Source of the DNA: Calvatia gigantea
Lineage: Eukaryota > Basidiomycota > Agaricomycetes > Agaricales > Lycoperdaceae
DNA length: 64,000 nt
Direction of reading: 5' to 3'
Assembly (NCBI GenBank): GCA_025093985.1
Contig: JACAAK010000001.1
Coordinates: forward strand, 3,348,001-3,412,000
How positions within the stretch are numbered: position 1 is the stretch's first letter; every line of letters starts with the position of its first letter. Made by a program: the position numbers and the translations under genes. This document shows positions 47,091 through 57,854 of this stretch, one piece after another. Below the pieces are notes generated by a model. That model did not search any database. It was not told the origin of the DNA and worked only from the letters and a program-made list of their open reading frames with translations.

Positions 47091-49540
47091 TTATTTCTGA
47101 TACCCATGTTGATACCCCAGCTGTCCTTTGGAATCCTTCATGACTCCTGCAATCCGTGTACCTATATCAATCCTGTGTTTTCTTCCTACGTGTTTTAATT
47201 GTCTCGAACTTAACAAGGACTATTATCGCAAATATATGTCTTTAGTTTATTCACTTCCGTAGTTTTGTCCAAGCCAGTCAGTGTTGAGCGCTTGAACGTT
47301 CGAGCGCTGGGGGCTGTTTCGGCATGGGTGTTGCGGAGTAGCAAACATTCATTAATGCAACAGCCGGAACTGATCTGGAATGTCACGGCCTGTCAAACCA
47401 CCCCAGGGTTACCTGGAGCACACTTACTCTTAACACGCTCTCAGAGTTGCAACTTGGCGCAGTTTAAACAAAAAAAGGTGAAATTAAATTTCATCGATTC
47501 AAACGTTCACTCCCAAGCACCATGCCAAGAAGCCGGTATCCGGGACTTAGGCCCCAATTGCTCCTCTCTTTTGACGTAGGCACCACGTACAGCGGTATAT
47601 CATATAGGTGATTGCTTAGCACGAGGCGTGTGGGTAACGAGTCAACCAACTAAACAATGATCTTTCAGCCTACTCGACCCAGGCCAAGAGCCAGAGATCC
47701 AGGGCGTGCAAAGGTTGACATTGAGCCATCAGTCTGGGACCAACATTACTCAGCCCTGACACGCAATTACAGGTTTCCAGTTGGTTGGCATGCAAAAGTC
47801 CCCTCAGTTGTCTACTACAGCCAAGATGGTCGCGTTCTTGCCGTGGGTGCCGAACCCAAACTGGACGACATGGATGCTACGGCCAAAGAAGCGAATTGGG
47901 TCAAGGCTGAACGGCGAGCCGCATTGTTGCATCGATGTGCGGAGGCTCATCTCATTTTATAGGTTCGTGTTGCATCTCCATCCACGAATACAGCCTCCCA
48001 CAACGGATGAGGCTCATATACCAACTCTCCCGCTTGGCAAGACGGCAGTTGAAGTCCTGTCGGATCTTCTGCGGTACCTTAATGACTGTGCCAGGGAATA
48101 TATCCAGGAGAGTCACCCCAGATTTGGAGCCCCCTTCTGGGATGGACGAGGAATACACTTTATACTTTCGCATCCAAATGGGGTGGGAGCCCCCCAGAAG
48201 GCATTGATGAGGCAAGCCGCACAAGCAGCTGGTTTGACCGAGCCTGGTGGACGAAACCAACTGACGCTCATCGCCAAAGGAGAAGCGAATCTCTATCGGT
48301 GTATTGAAAAAGGGTTGATGGACGATTCAATCTGGGTAGGTGACACCATCTCACAGCAGAGGAGCGAGGATCAATAGTTCTCTGTCAGCAGGGGGGCGAT
48401 GGCATCGCCATTGTTGATGCTGGTCATTATACCGTAGAAATTAGCACTTGGGCTTCCAAAAATGAAGGGAGGACCTTCAAGGAGACTACAGAATCCCAAT
48501 GTAAGTTTTTAATGATCCACGTCAAAGCAAAGTGCAAAATAATATCGCAACCAGGTTATGTCAAGGGTTCCGCTTCCGTGACAAAGGCCGCTGAAGAATA
48601 TTTGGATAGTATGTTGAACAACTGTATCAGAGAGTCTACGATTAACCTTTTCGTCAGAATTACTCAAAAACTCCAGATTCCATAGGGACGTCCCTGAGAT
48701 GGGGCGGTATTTTGATAGGATAACAAAACACTCTTTTTGTGACCCAAGCGACCCTCAGTTCATCCGATTTGGTTCTGCGCGAGACAGGGAAGCAAGATTG
48801 AAGATCACCACGGGTGCGCTTCGCCTTGAAGGGTGGGTGACACTCCTTCCGTTGCAAAAAAAAGCTCAATGCCATCCAGGAAAGAAGTTGCCTCTTTCTT
48901 TGAGCCCTCTGTCAAGTGTATTGTTGACGGTGTGCTTGCCCAATGCCGCACCACCCGAAAACCTATCTCTGTAAGCACTTGGGCACACTCATGCTTATGA
49001 GCTTGACCCATCACAACAGAGCTGACCTTATGCCTAGACCGTTTTTTTAGTTGGCGGATTCGCTGCGAGCGATTATCTCCTTCAACGCATGAAGGTAGTC
49101 CTAGAGCCTCATGGTCTTCAGGTGATTAGACCTGATACTCAAGTGTAAGTGTTCTTAACTATTTGGAGCTAAGGATGTTCACTCACCCTTGCACCGTAAA
49201 GCAACAAAGCAGTTGCGGATGGCGCCATTTTCGCCGCCCTTGACCGCTTGAGTGACTCTGTCTTTGAACTGGTAGAAGGTTTCGTGCCACATAATCCCGA
49301 AGCTGTCGAGGTGTTTAGGCCAGACGTTCCGGCGTGAGTGTTATAAACTTGCTAGAAAATGGTTTTAACCTCTCGTCTGCGTAGCAATGAAACAAATATG
49401 GATGATGCTACCTCAAGTGTCTCCGAACATCCCACTCACACTCCCGCGATCACCCCCATCGTTGCTACGCCACCGCAGTCCCCCACTATTGCTACACCGC
49501 CGCAGCCCCCTACTCCCGACCACACTCCTGCTGTCACCAC

Positions 49541-49775
49541 TGTTGTGGATAGTGAATCCAGTCATCCCCCACCTACGAACGCACAGGCTCACAAGGCATT
49601 ACGTGCCTTACGTCAGTGTATGGGTGGGCAACCACTGGGAACCAGTACGACCTGATAGCTCAATGGTAGAGCATCTGGTATATGTCCGGAAGGTCTGGGG
49701 TTCAATCCCCCATCTGGTCAATTAAAATTTTCTATGATTACATTACTACTACGGGATACCTCGTCACAACAACCA
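49541..49775 (+). mobile_element. tRNA-derived insertion (SINE-like)
   Basis: Comparison with unit 2 shows about 235 nt present only in unit 1, between CTGTCACCAC and AACCACCTCTGATGTAGC. It carries a tRNA-like cloverleaf (49649-49720) and an AT-rich tail. Similar flanks GTCACCAC and GTCACAAC may be an imperfect target-site duplication. No ORF is present. The size and tRNA part fit a SINE, but one copy cannot prove it. Confidence 0.55.
49649..49720 (+). other. tRNA-like sequence, probably a pseudo-tRNA
   Basis: It forms a 7-bp acceptor stem (GACCTGA/TCTGGTC, one T-T mismatch), D arm GCTC/GAGC, anticodon stem TCTGG/CCGGA and T arm TGGGG/CCCCA with loop TTCAATC. The anticodon loop TATATGT lacks the invariant U33, so a working tRNA is unlikely. 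RNA polymerase III boxes look intact. Confidence 0.6.
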
Positions 49776-50470
49776 CCTCTGATGTAGCACCATCACACGC
49801 CCCTCCCTCATATGAATCATCCGATCACTTCAATAACCTCACAGATGACAACTATAGCGAGTGGAAGTTATATATGACTGCTGCCCTGACTCGTAATGGA
49901 CTCCTTGGTGTCGTTGACGGCACAGAGAGTCACCCCAGAGGAGCGGAGGGGACCAAAAAAGTGAAGAAGTTCCGTGCCAAACAGGCCCGTGCCTGCGCGG
50001 AAATAATCTTGCATGTTTCTCCCTCTCAACTCATCCATTGCTCCGGCGAAGATCCCGCGCTCATTTGGAAAGCACTTGCTATTGCACATGCTGTGCATAA
50101 ACGAGCTACTATTAATTCTCTCCGTCGCCAATTCCACAAACTCCGTTTAGAGCATGATGAAACCATGTCAGCATTTATTAAGCGTGCTTACTACATGGCT
50201 TCTCTACTCGACGAAGCTGGTGTGGGTGTCGATGAGGACACTCTTATTATTCTCATAACTTCTGGACTTCCCCGCTCCTACGATTCTGTCCTCGCCTTTC
50301 TTGACAATCTCCCTGAATCGGAGTACAGTTTCGACTCAATTATTGCTTTCCTTCTTACCGAGTATCAACGCCAGATATCCATCGCCCTCCCCACTCGCGA
50401 GGATGGTATTCTCGCTACTGCTGCACTTCCCATACCTGACGAAATTGTGGTTTCAACCCCTTATTCGTAA

Positions 50471-51053
50471 CCGCACGCCCCAGTTCACGTACTGAAGTGC
50501 TAGCGCATTTTGAATGGTCGATATCAGATAGAATACCCCTTTTCCATCCTCCAAGAATCAAGAAAATGCCATCGTTCCCCATGTTTTTTAGTGACACTTC
50601 AAGCTCCTCCCTGATCTTTCACAGTCGGGATTCATATTTCTGAAGGCTCTTTGAGGAGGGAACATTGGCCGTGCACGAAAAATGTTCAGCCTTCACCCCC
50701 CCCTAAAGGATCTCAAATATTTACTGTAGTCCTATTGTGTGGCCTCCTACGGGATCCTAGTTACTAGGCTACCTCATACCTGTCTCTTATCTTCTCCAAT
50801 ACCGTCACGTACCAATCTTGAGATGTGTCTTCTTGTTGTCAGACTACCTTCAGTTTCACATCCAGGTTTGCGTCCATTTGGTATGGCACGGCTCATTCTA
50901 TTGCTTGTTTAGTGAGGTCATTTTGAATATTTGAATGGTGAAGCTTCGGCACTCTCTCAGAGTCAAGCTAAGGATGTATTTCAGGTTCATGGATTTTTGT
51001 CCAGTGACATCACCGTCACACTTTGATCTCGATATGTCACAGCTGTGTCACAG
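50471..51053. other. 3' flank of copy E and duplicated CCT8 upstream region
   Basis: The stretch has no gene. Its end, 50930-51053, matches the sequence just upstream of CCT8 (CTCTCAGAGTCAAGCTAAGG and the direct repeat TGTCACAG-CTG-TGTCACAG), so it is an orphan copy of the CCT8 promoter, now in front of the RhoGAP exon relic. Confidence 0.65.
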
Positions 51054-51076
51054 CTAATTCCATCTTGCGTATCCAG

Positions 51077-51241
51077 TTCCAAGTTATCTTCGATGAGGCG
51101 GATCCAGAAGCGGAGGTCCACTCTAAAGACGAAGGTATAGAGTCAGCTATTTTGAGAGAAAACGAGGACGAGAAGGAAGAGGCAGAGCCCGAGGTATTCG
51201 TACAAGACGAACTACGAGGCCTTAATCGTCCTGTGGCCTAA
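51077..51241 (+). pseudogene. relic of the last RhoGAP exon
   Basis: A 165-nt copy of the RhoGAP exon at 46926-47090, with the same acceptor (GTATCCAG) and same stop position. The acidic tail is changed at several residues (SAILRENEDEKEEAEPEVF). It cannot make a RhoGAP protein on its own, because all other exons are missing. Confidence 0.85.
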
Positions 51242-51659
51242 TTATTTCTGATACCCATGTTGATACCCCAGTCGTCCTTTGGATTTCTTCATGACTCCTG
51301 CAATCCGTGTACCTATATCAATCCTGTATTTTCTTTTTATGTGTTTTAATTGTCTCGGACTTAACAAGGACTATTATCGCAAATATATGTCTTTAGTTTA
51401 CTCACTTCCGTAGTCTTGTCCAAGCCAGTCAGTGTTGAGCGCTTGAACGTTTGAGGCTTTGAGCGTTGGGGGCTGTTTCGGCATGTGGTATCGCGGAGTA
51501 GTAAACATTCATCAATGCATCACCCAAAACTGATCTAGAACGTCACAACCTGTCAAGGGTTACCCACAGCATATGCTTAACACGTTCTCAGAGTTGCAAC
51601 TTGGCGCAATTTAAACAAATCAGACATCCGCCCCAACCACCATACCAAGATCTCCATAT

Positions 51660-54379
51660 ATGGGACCTGGTCCCCAATTGTTCCTCGCCTTTGACGTAGG
51701 CACTGCATACAGCAGTATATCATATAGGTGATTGCCTAGCACGAAGCTTATGAGTAACGAGTCAACTAACTAAGCAATGATTCTTTAGCATCCTCTACCC
51801 AGACAAAAAACCAGAGATTCAGAGCGTGCAGTTGAGCCACCATCTGGGAACAACACCATTCAGCTCTGACACGTATCGAAAGGTTTTCAGGTGGCTGGTA
51901 TGCAAAAGTCCCCTCAGCCGTCTATTACAGCCAAGATGGTCGCATTCTTGCCGTAGGTGTCGAACCCAAACCGAACGGAATGGATGCTCTGGCCGAAGGG
52001 CCGAGTTGGGCCAAGGCGGAATGGTGAGCCACGTTGTCATGTTGATGTCAAGCCGCTCATCCCGTCCCCCAGTTTCATGTTGCATCTACATCCACAAACA
52101 AAGCGCTTCACGATGAGTGAGGCTCGTATACCAGGTCTGCCGCCTGGTAAGACGGCGGTTGAAGTCCTATCGGATTTTCTGCGGCACCTTGATGACTGTG
52201 CCAGAGAGCACATCCAGGAGGTTCATCCCCTAATAGGAGCTTCTTGCTGGGATGGACGAGGGATACACTATATACTTTCGCACCCGAATGGGTGGGAAGG
52301 TCCCCAGAGGATATTGATGGGGCAGGCTGCACAGGCAGCTAGTTTAATCAGGCCTGGGGGATTAAACCGGCTCACGTTCATTGCCGAAGGAGAAGCGAGT
52401 CTTCACCGGTGTATTGACAAAGGGCTGACGAACAATTCAATCCGGGCGCGTCGTGCCATTTTCACACAGAGGAGAGTTAATAGCTTTCCCCAACAGGGGG
52501 GCGACGGGATCATCATCATTGACGCTGGTCATCGTACCCTGGACATCAGCACTTGGGCTTCCGAGAATCACGGGAGGACCTTCAGAGAAATCACAGAATC
52601 CCAAGGTAAGCCTACTCATGGTCCCCGTCAATCCGATATGCGAAGATAATATCACAACTAGGTTACTTCAAGGGTTCCCTTTCCGTGACAGAGGCTGCTT
52701 TAAAATATTTGGATGGTGTGTTGGTGAACTGTACAAGAGAGTACTCAGTTAACTTTTTCCCCAGAATTGCTCAAAGACTCCAAATTCCATAGGAATGTCC
52801 CTGAAATGGGGCAGTATTTTGATAGGATAACAAAACGCTCTTTTTGCGACCCAAGTGATCCTCGCTTCATCCGGCTTGGTTCTGTGCGAGACAGGGAAGC
52901 AAGATTGAAGATCACTGCGGGTGCGCTTCGCCTTGAAGGGTACGTATCTACCCCTTCTATGTGCACAAAAAAATCAATGTTATCCAGGAAAGAAGTCGCC
53001 TCTTTCTATGATCCCTCCATCAAGTGCATTGTTGACGGAGTTCTTGCGCAATGCCGTACCACCCATAAACCCGTCTCTGTAAGCATTTTGACATACCCAT
53101 ACTTACGAGCTTGATCCATCGTAATATGGCTTACTTTATGCCTAGACGGTTTTTTTGGTTGGCGGATTCGCCGCAAGCGACTATCTCTTTCAGCGCGTGA
53201 AGGTAATCCTAGAGCCTCATGGCCTTCAGGTGTTTAGGCCTGATACTCAAGTGTAAGTGCTCCTAACTATCTGAAGCTAAGGATGTTCACTCACCCTTGC
53301 GCCGTAAAGCAACAAAACAGTTGCAGATGGCGCCATTTTCGCCGTCCTTCGCCGCCCAAGTGACTTCCCTTTCGACTTCCCTTTCGAACCGGTAGAAGGC
53401 TTTGTCCCACATAATATTGAAGTCCCAGAAGTACTTCGGCCAGACACTCAGGCGTGAGTATTGTAAACTTGCTAGAAAATTGCCCTGACCTCTCATTTGC
53501 GCAGTAATGAAACAGTCGTGGATGTTGCTATCTCAAGTGTCCTCGAACATCCCGCCCATGCTCCCGCTATCACCCCCACTGTTGCTACACCACCGCAGCC
53601 CCCCACTATTGCTACACCACCACAACCCCCCACTATTGCTACACCATCGCAGCCCCCTACTCCCGTCCACACTCCTGTCGTCACCACCTCCGATATAGCA
53701 CCATCACACGCCCCTCCCCCACATAAATCACCCGGTCACTTCAATAACCTCACAGATGACAACTACAACGAGTGGAAGGTATACATGACTGCTGCCCTGA
53801 CTCGTAATGGACTCCTTGGCGTCGTTGACGGCACTGGAGGTCACCCCGGAGGAGCAGAGGGGACCAAAAAAGTGAAGAAGTTCCGTGCCAAACAGGCCCG
53901 CGCCCGGGCAGAAATAATCTTGCATGTTTCTCCCTCTCAACTCATCCATTGCTCCGACGAAGATCCCGCGCTCATTTGGAATGCACTTGCTGTTGCACAT
54001 GCTGTGCGTAGACGAGCTGCCGTCAATTCTCTCCGTCGCCAATTCCACAAACTCCATCTCGAGCACGATGAAACTATGTCAGCATTCATTGAGCGTGCTC
54101 GGCACATGGCGTCTCTGCTCAATGAAGTCGGTGTAGGTATCGATGACGATGCCCTTGTTATTTTCATAACTTCTGGACTTCCGCGCTCCTACGACTTCTT
54201 TCCTCGCCTCGCTTGACAACCTCCCTGAATCGGAGTACAATCTTGATTCAATTATTGCCCTCCTTATTACCGAGTATCAACGCCAGATATCCATCGCTCT
54301 TCCCACTCACAAGGATGGTATGCTCGTCACTGCTGCACTTATACCTGATGAAATTGTGGTTTCAACCCCTTATTCATAA
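51660..54379 (+). pseudogene. Hsp70-Gag chimera, copy F (frameshift in Gag)
   Basis: The original ATG seen in copy E is ATA here; the next in-frame ATG is at 51660 (MGPGPQLFLAF, loop DVGTAYSS). Exons follow the family plan: LPPGKTAVEVLSDFLRHL, YILSHPNGWEGPQRILM, FIAEGEASLHRC, DAGHRTLDISTWAS (phosphate-2 loop altered), YFDRITKRSFCDPSDP, FYDPSIKCIVDGVL, a VGGFAAS adenosine loop, and NKTVADGAIFAVLRRP (53309). A second, similar exon NETVVDVAISSVLEHP (53507) runs into the repeats ATPPQPPTI and then Gag: NLTDDNYNEWKVYMTAALTR to ITSGLPRSYD. A 1-nt insertion near 54195 ends the frame at 54216, although Gag-like sequence continues to 54379. The Hsp70-to-Gag junction itself is open in one frame. Confidence 0.75.
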
Positions 54380-54819
54380 CCGCACATTTCAGGTCACGTA
54401 GTGCGACTGCCAGCACATTCTGGACGGTCGATATCGAATCAACTACCCCTTTCCCGTCCTCCGGAAATCCAAGAACTGCCATTATTCTCCCTGATTTGAA
54501 GGGACATTGACTGCGCACAAAAGATGTACAGTCTTCGTCCTTCTCTCCTAGATGATCTCAAATATTTACTGTAGCTCTACCGTGCGGCCCCCTGGTGGAC
54601 CTACTATAAGCTTCAGAAATTATGTATTCTAATCTAGTAGGCTATCCCATACCTGTCTCCTATCATTTTCAATACTGCCCTGTATCAGTCTTGAGATGCG
54701 TGCTCTTGTTGTCAGGCTGCTTTCAGTTTCGCAGCCGGTTTTCCGTCCATTGGTATGGCACGACTCATTCTATTCCTGGTTTAGTGAGTAAGGTAGTTTT
54801 GAATATTTGAATGGTGACC

Positions 54820-54949
54820 GGTGAAGCTTCTGCGCTCTCTCAGAGTTAAGCTAAGGATGTATTTCAGGTTGTTCATGGATTTTTGTCCAGTGACGTCACC
54901 ACTGTTCACCGTCACACTTTGATCTTGATATGTCACAGCTGTGTCACAG
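54820..54949 (+). promoter_or_regulatory. CCT8 upstream region
   Basis: The conserved tract in front of CCT8 has TGTCACAG twice around a CACAGCTGTG palindrome (54931-54949). It is shared with 50930-51053. The 35 nt between it and the ATG at 54985 are not shared, so the duplication broke inside the promoter or leader. Confidence 0.45.
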
Positions 54950-54984
54950 GTATTTCTATCTCTCAACCTGCGTTCATAGACGCG

Positions 54985-57160
54985 ATGTCCCTCAAAGTAC
55001 CAAAAGCAAACGGGATACAACTCTTCAAAGAGGGATACAAGGTGGCTATGCGCATTTTATACTGTTAGATTTCCCGCTGATTAACGTGTTTATGAGTAGC
55101 ATCTCCAAGGACTAGATGACGCGGTCTTGAGGAACATCCAGGCTGTTAATGAGCTGACTGATATGGTACGGACGAGTTATGGACCTAACGGTATGTGGTA
55201 CACAGTGTTCTGAGGGACATTTGAGAGGAAGACTGATGTGATGTGCAGGAAGGAATAAACTCGTGATTAACCACCTTGGACGACTTTTTGTTACGTCGGA
55301 TGCGGCGACGATTATCAGGGAGATCGAGGTCGTGCATCCAGCTGCAAAGCTGGTCGTGATGGCATCGCAGGCGCAGGAAGCTGAGGTGAGTGCTGAGCAA
55401 CAATTTTCTTCAATCTGTCCCACTTCCCTACACCCCTCGTCTTCCCCTTCAACCATGTTCTTAATCTCTCCGTCTCCTTGGAACCCACGTGCTCATTCCT
55501 GTCTCTCCATCTTTGCTTTTCTAGATGGGTGATGCAACTAATATGGTTATCATCTTCGCAGGAGAGTTGTTGAAGAAAGCGGAAAATCTGTTGATCATGG
55601 GTTTACATCCAAGTGAGGTTATCAAGGGTTACGAACTAGCCTTGACAAAAAGCCTGCAAGAGCTTGAAAGTATGTCACCACACTTCTCTCTGTCTATTCT
55701 AACGTTGCTTGACACTGGTTACGATCTAGCACTCTCAACATGGAAATTGCCGCAGCCGCTGACGCAAGCTTCGCTAATAACTGCACTCAAACCTGCGATT
55801 GCTGCGAAACAATATGGACATGAAGATACACTCGCTGCCTTGGTCGCCGATGCCGCTCTATCTATCATGCCTCAGAACCCCAAAAACTTTAACGTGGATA
55901 ACGTCCGCGTAGTCAAAATCATGGGTGGCAGCTTGGCCAACAGCAGGGTGGTCCAAGGAATGGTGTTCGGTCGCGAACCGGAAGGTATGACGATCGTTGC
56001 CCCCAAGCGTACTCACCACGCACGATGTTCATGGTTGTTTTCCAGGTGATATCAAAAAGGTCCTCAAAGCGAAGGTTGCAGTTTTCACTTCGGCATTGGA
56101 TGTTGCCCAGACAGAAACAAAGGGAACTGTGTTGATCAAAAACGCCGAGGAAATGCTAAACTTCACTGCTGGCGAAGAGAAACATATGGAAAAGGCAAGC
56201 CTCCCATCCTTCTGCTTTTAAGGCGAAACTTAACTGGATTAAAAACACAGATCTTTAAAGAGATCGCAGATTCCGGCGTGAAAGTCATTGTCGCCGGTTC
56301 ATCTATTGGCGAACTCGCCCTACACTACCTCAACAGAATGGGCATCGCCGTCCTCAAAGTCCTCTCAAAATTCGATCTCCGCCGGCTATGTCGAGTCGTC
56401 AATGCCACACCACTCGCTCGTATGGGGGCACCCACACCTGAAGAAGCAGGCTATGTCGACGTTTTCGAAACTACGGAGATCGGTGGAGATCGGGTGACTG
56501 TCCTTCGTCAACTCACCCAAGGGAGATCCCGGGTTCGATCCGTCGACACGTGGGGAGAAAACGAGGACTGCTACGATTGTGTTGCGCGGTGCAACGGCTA
56601 ATCATTTGGATGATTTGGAGCGTGCGGTGGATGATGGTGTGAATGTGATTAAGGGTTTGATTAAAGATTCGAGGACGGTGCCTGGGGCTGGTGCGACGGA
56701 GATGGAGCTTGCGAAGAGGGTGGATGGGTATGGGAATGGGTTGAAGGGGCTCGCGCAGCACGCTGTCAAGAAGTATGCAAGTGCTCTTGAAGTCGTACCG
56801 AGGACCTTGGCGGAGAATGCGCTGGGGGGAGCTGAAGGGAATGAGGTCTTGAGTAGGTTGTGGGCGAAACATGAGCTCAAGGGTGGGGAAGCTTGGGGCG
56901 TCGACGTTGAGGTATGTTCATAATGTTCTCCCACTGGTTCACTGACTGAGGTTCAACGGAATTTGTAGTACGAAGACGATGGAACACTGCAAGCTGACCG
57001 GCATAAAATTTACGACTCGTTGGCCGCCAAACAATGGTCACTCAAGTTGGCGACGGAGGCTGCCGTTTCGGTTCTCAGTGTGGATAGCATTATCATGAGC
57101 AAACCCGCCGGAGGACCGAAAATTCCACAGCAGTCGGGTGGCTGGGACAACGACGATTAG
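54985..57160 (+). CDS. CCT8: CCT8, theta subunit of the cytosolic chaperonin TRiC/CCT
   Basis: This is one of eight subunits of the ring chaperonin that folds actin and tubulin. Exons 54985-55041, 55100-55190, 55249-55385, 55525-55669, 55730-55984, 56046-56194, 56251-56911 and 56969-57160 encode MSLKVPKANGIQLFKEGYK, HLQGLDDAVLRNIQAVNELT, RTSYGPNG, GDATNMVIIFAGELL (for the usual GD-G-T ATP motif), VVKIMGGSLANSRVVQGMVF, IVAGSSIGELALHYLNRMGI, VPGAGATEMELAKRV and MSKPAGGPK. The length is normal. Intron 6 is GC-AG. The exon total is one nucleotide over a multiple of three: in exon 7, near 56510-56515, the frame changes between TVLRQ and DPGFDPSTRGEKTRTATIVL, and no intron explains it. This is a true frameshift or a sequencing error; given that the gene is essential, an error or a second intact allele is likely. 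Confidence 0.9.
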
Positions 57161-57854
57161 ACGTATGTGTAGAAATAGAATAATGGAAGTTTGATGGTGT
57201 TTTGTTAAAATGGTTCCTGGTGTGGTGCAGAATTTATCTGACTCTTTTTATGTCGTTGCAGCTACTTTCCTAGGTGATTGAAGACATAGAGTTATCCCCT
57301 CAGGGTAGGTAAGAGATGGTCTTCGAAACATTCACGCGGCGTTGACAATACAAAATACAAGCTAGAGACGATACCCCACAGATCAATACGCTCCACTGTT
57401 GGAAGGTGGATCCTCAGCACCAATCCCACTCGTGCGCCATGCCTTTGTGGGCATCCAAACCCCAATCAAATTTCCTAATCGTCTTCGATATCTCGAATGT
57501 CAGTACTCAACACTCGTACTCGCATTTTCCATTATGAGGAACTTAAGTTAGGAATCGAGTTTTCTCATCATTTTCTTTCATTTCTTCCGGTATGGTCAAT
57601 AAATCCGTATTTCGAGCAGATTATTTTACTGTACTATGGCCGCAACTTCGTGGTACAAGAGACCTGTGTCAGAGGTACGACGAAAACAGGTCTTTCTTCC
57701 TTTCGTCTGTGCGCTCTACGAACGTTGATTAGTCTTTTCGCTCAAACGACGATTCTTATATCTCCGTTTCTTGACTCTTCTTGAATACCCAACCACCCTT
57801 CTTAAAACTCCCTTGCCAAGCAGACGCTAGCCCCCCATGTTCACAGCTGCTACC
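57161..57854. other. spacer between CCT8 and Hsp70-Gag copy G
   Basis: This is a 3'-3' spacer. The part at about 57660-57850 matches the 3' flank of copy H (about 61140-61300): GAGGTACGA, GCGCTCTACGA and GACGCTAGC are shared in order. No gene is supported. Confidence 0.5.

Larger units (their letters stand above)
47522..50470 (+). pseudogene. Hsp70-Gag chimera, copy E (interrupted by an insertion)
   Basis: The Hsp70-like part starts MPRSRYPGLRPQLLLSF with phosphate-1 loop DVGTTYSG. It continues LLDPGQEPEIQGVQ, FPVGWHAKVPSVVYYSQDG, LPLGKTAVEVLSDLLRYL, IFILSHPNG-type strand, DAGHYTVEISTWAS (phosphate-2 loop altered), YFDRITKHSFCDPSDP, VFLVGGFAASDYLLQ (adenosine loop kept) and NKAVADGAIFAALDRL (49204). 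An extra NETNMDDATSSVSEHP exon then leads into a proline-rich linker and a Gag (UBN2-like) domain: NLTDDNYSEWKLYMTAALTR, ILHVSPSQLIHCSGEDPALI, LRRQFHKLRLEHDETMSAFI, ITSGLPRSYDSVLAFLDNLP, stop at 50470. There is no zinc knuckle. A 235-nt insertion in the linker puts the Gag part out of frame. An intron donor at about 47910 is also altered (GC in place of GT). Confidence 0.75.
46918..51053. repeat. segmental tandem duplication, unit 1
   Basis: From the intron end before the last RhoGAP exon (GTATCCAGTTCCAAG) to a copy of the CCT8 upstream region (TGTCACAGCTGTGTCACAG), this 4136-nt segment is repeated at 51069-54949. It contains the last RhoGAP exon, its 3' flank, Hsp70-Gag copy E and a copy of the CCT8 promoter. 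It is longer than unit 2 mainly because of a 235-nt insertion at 49541-49775. Confidence 0.85.
51069..54949. repeat. segmental tandem duplication, unit 2
   Basis: This is the second copy of the segment at 46918-51053: RhoGAP last exon relic, Hsp70-Gag copy F and the CCT8 promoter proper. Only 15 nt (CTAATTCCATCTTGC) separate the units. The two have clearly diverged, so the duplication is not very recent. Confidence 0.85.

Noticed and set aside
49649..49720. a functional tRNA gene
   Set aside because: The anticodon loop TATATGT lacks U33 and the acceptor stem has a mismatch; it lies inside an insertion in a broken gene.
49682..50470. an independent copia retrotransposon with its own gag gene
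   Set aside because: No LTRs, primer-binding site, protease, integrase or RT are present around any of the four Gag parts, and in copy G the Gag frame is continuous with the Hsp70 exon.
56520..56555. tRNA T-arm-like string (CCCGGGTTCGATCC) inside CCT8
   Set aside because: No acceptor, D or anticodon stem can be formed around it, and in the right frame it encodes DPGFDPSTRGE, a normal piece of CCT8.
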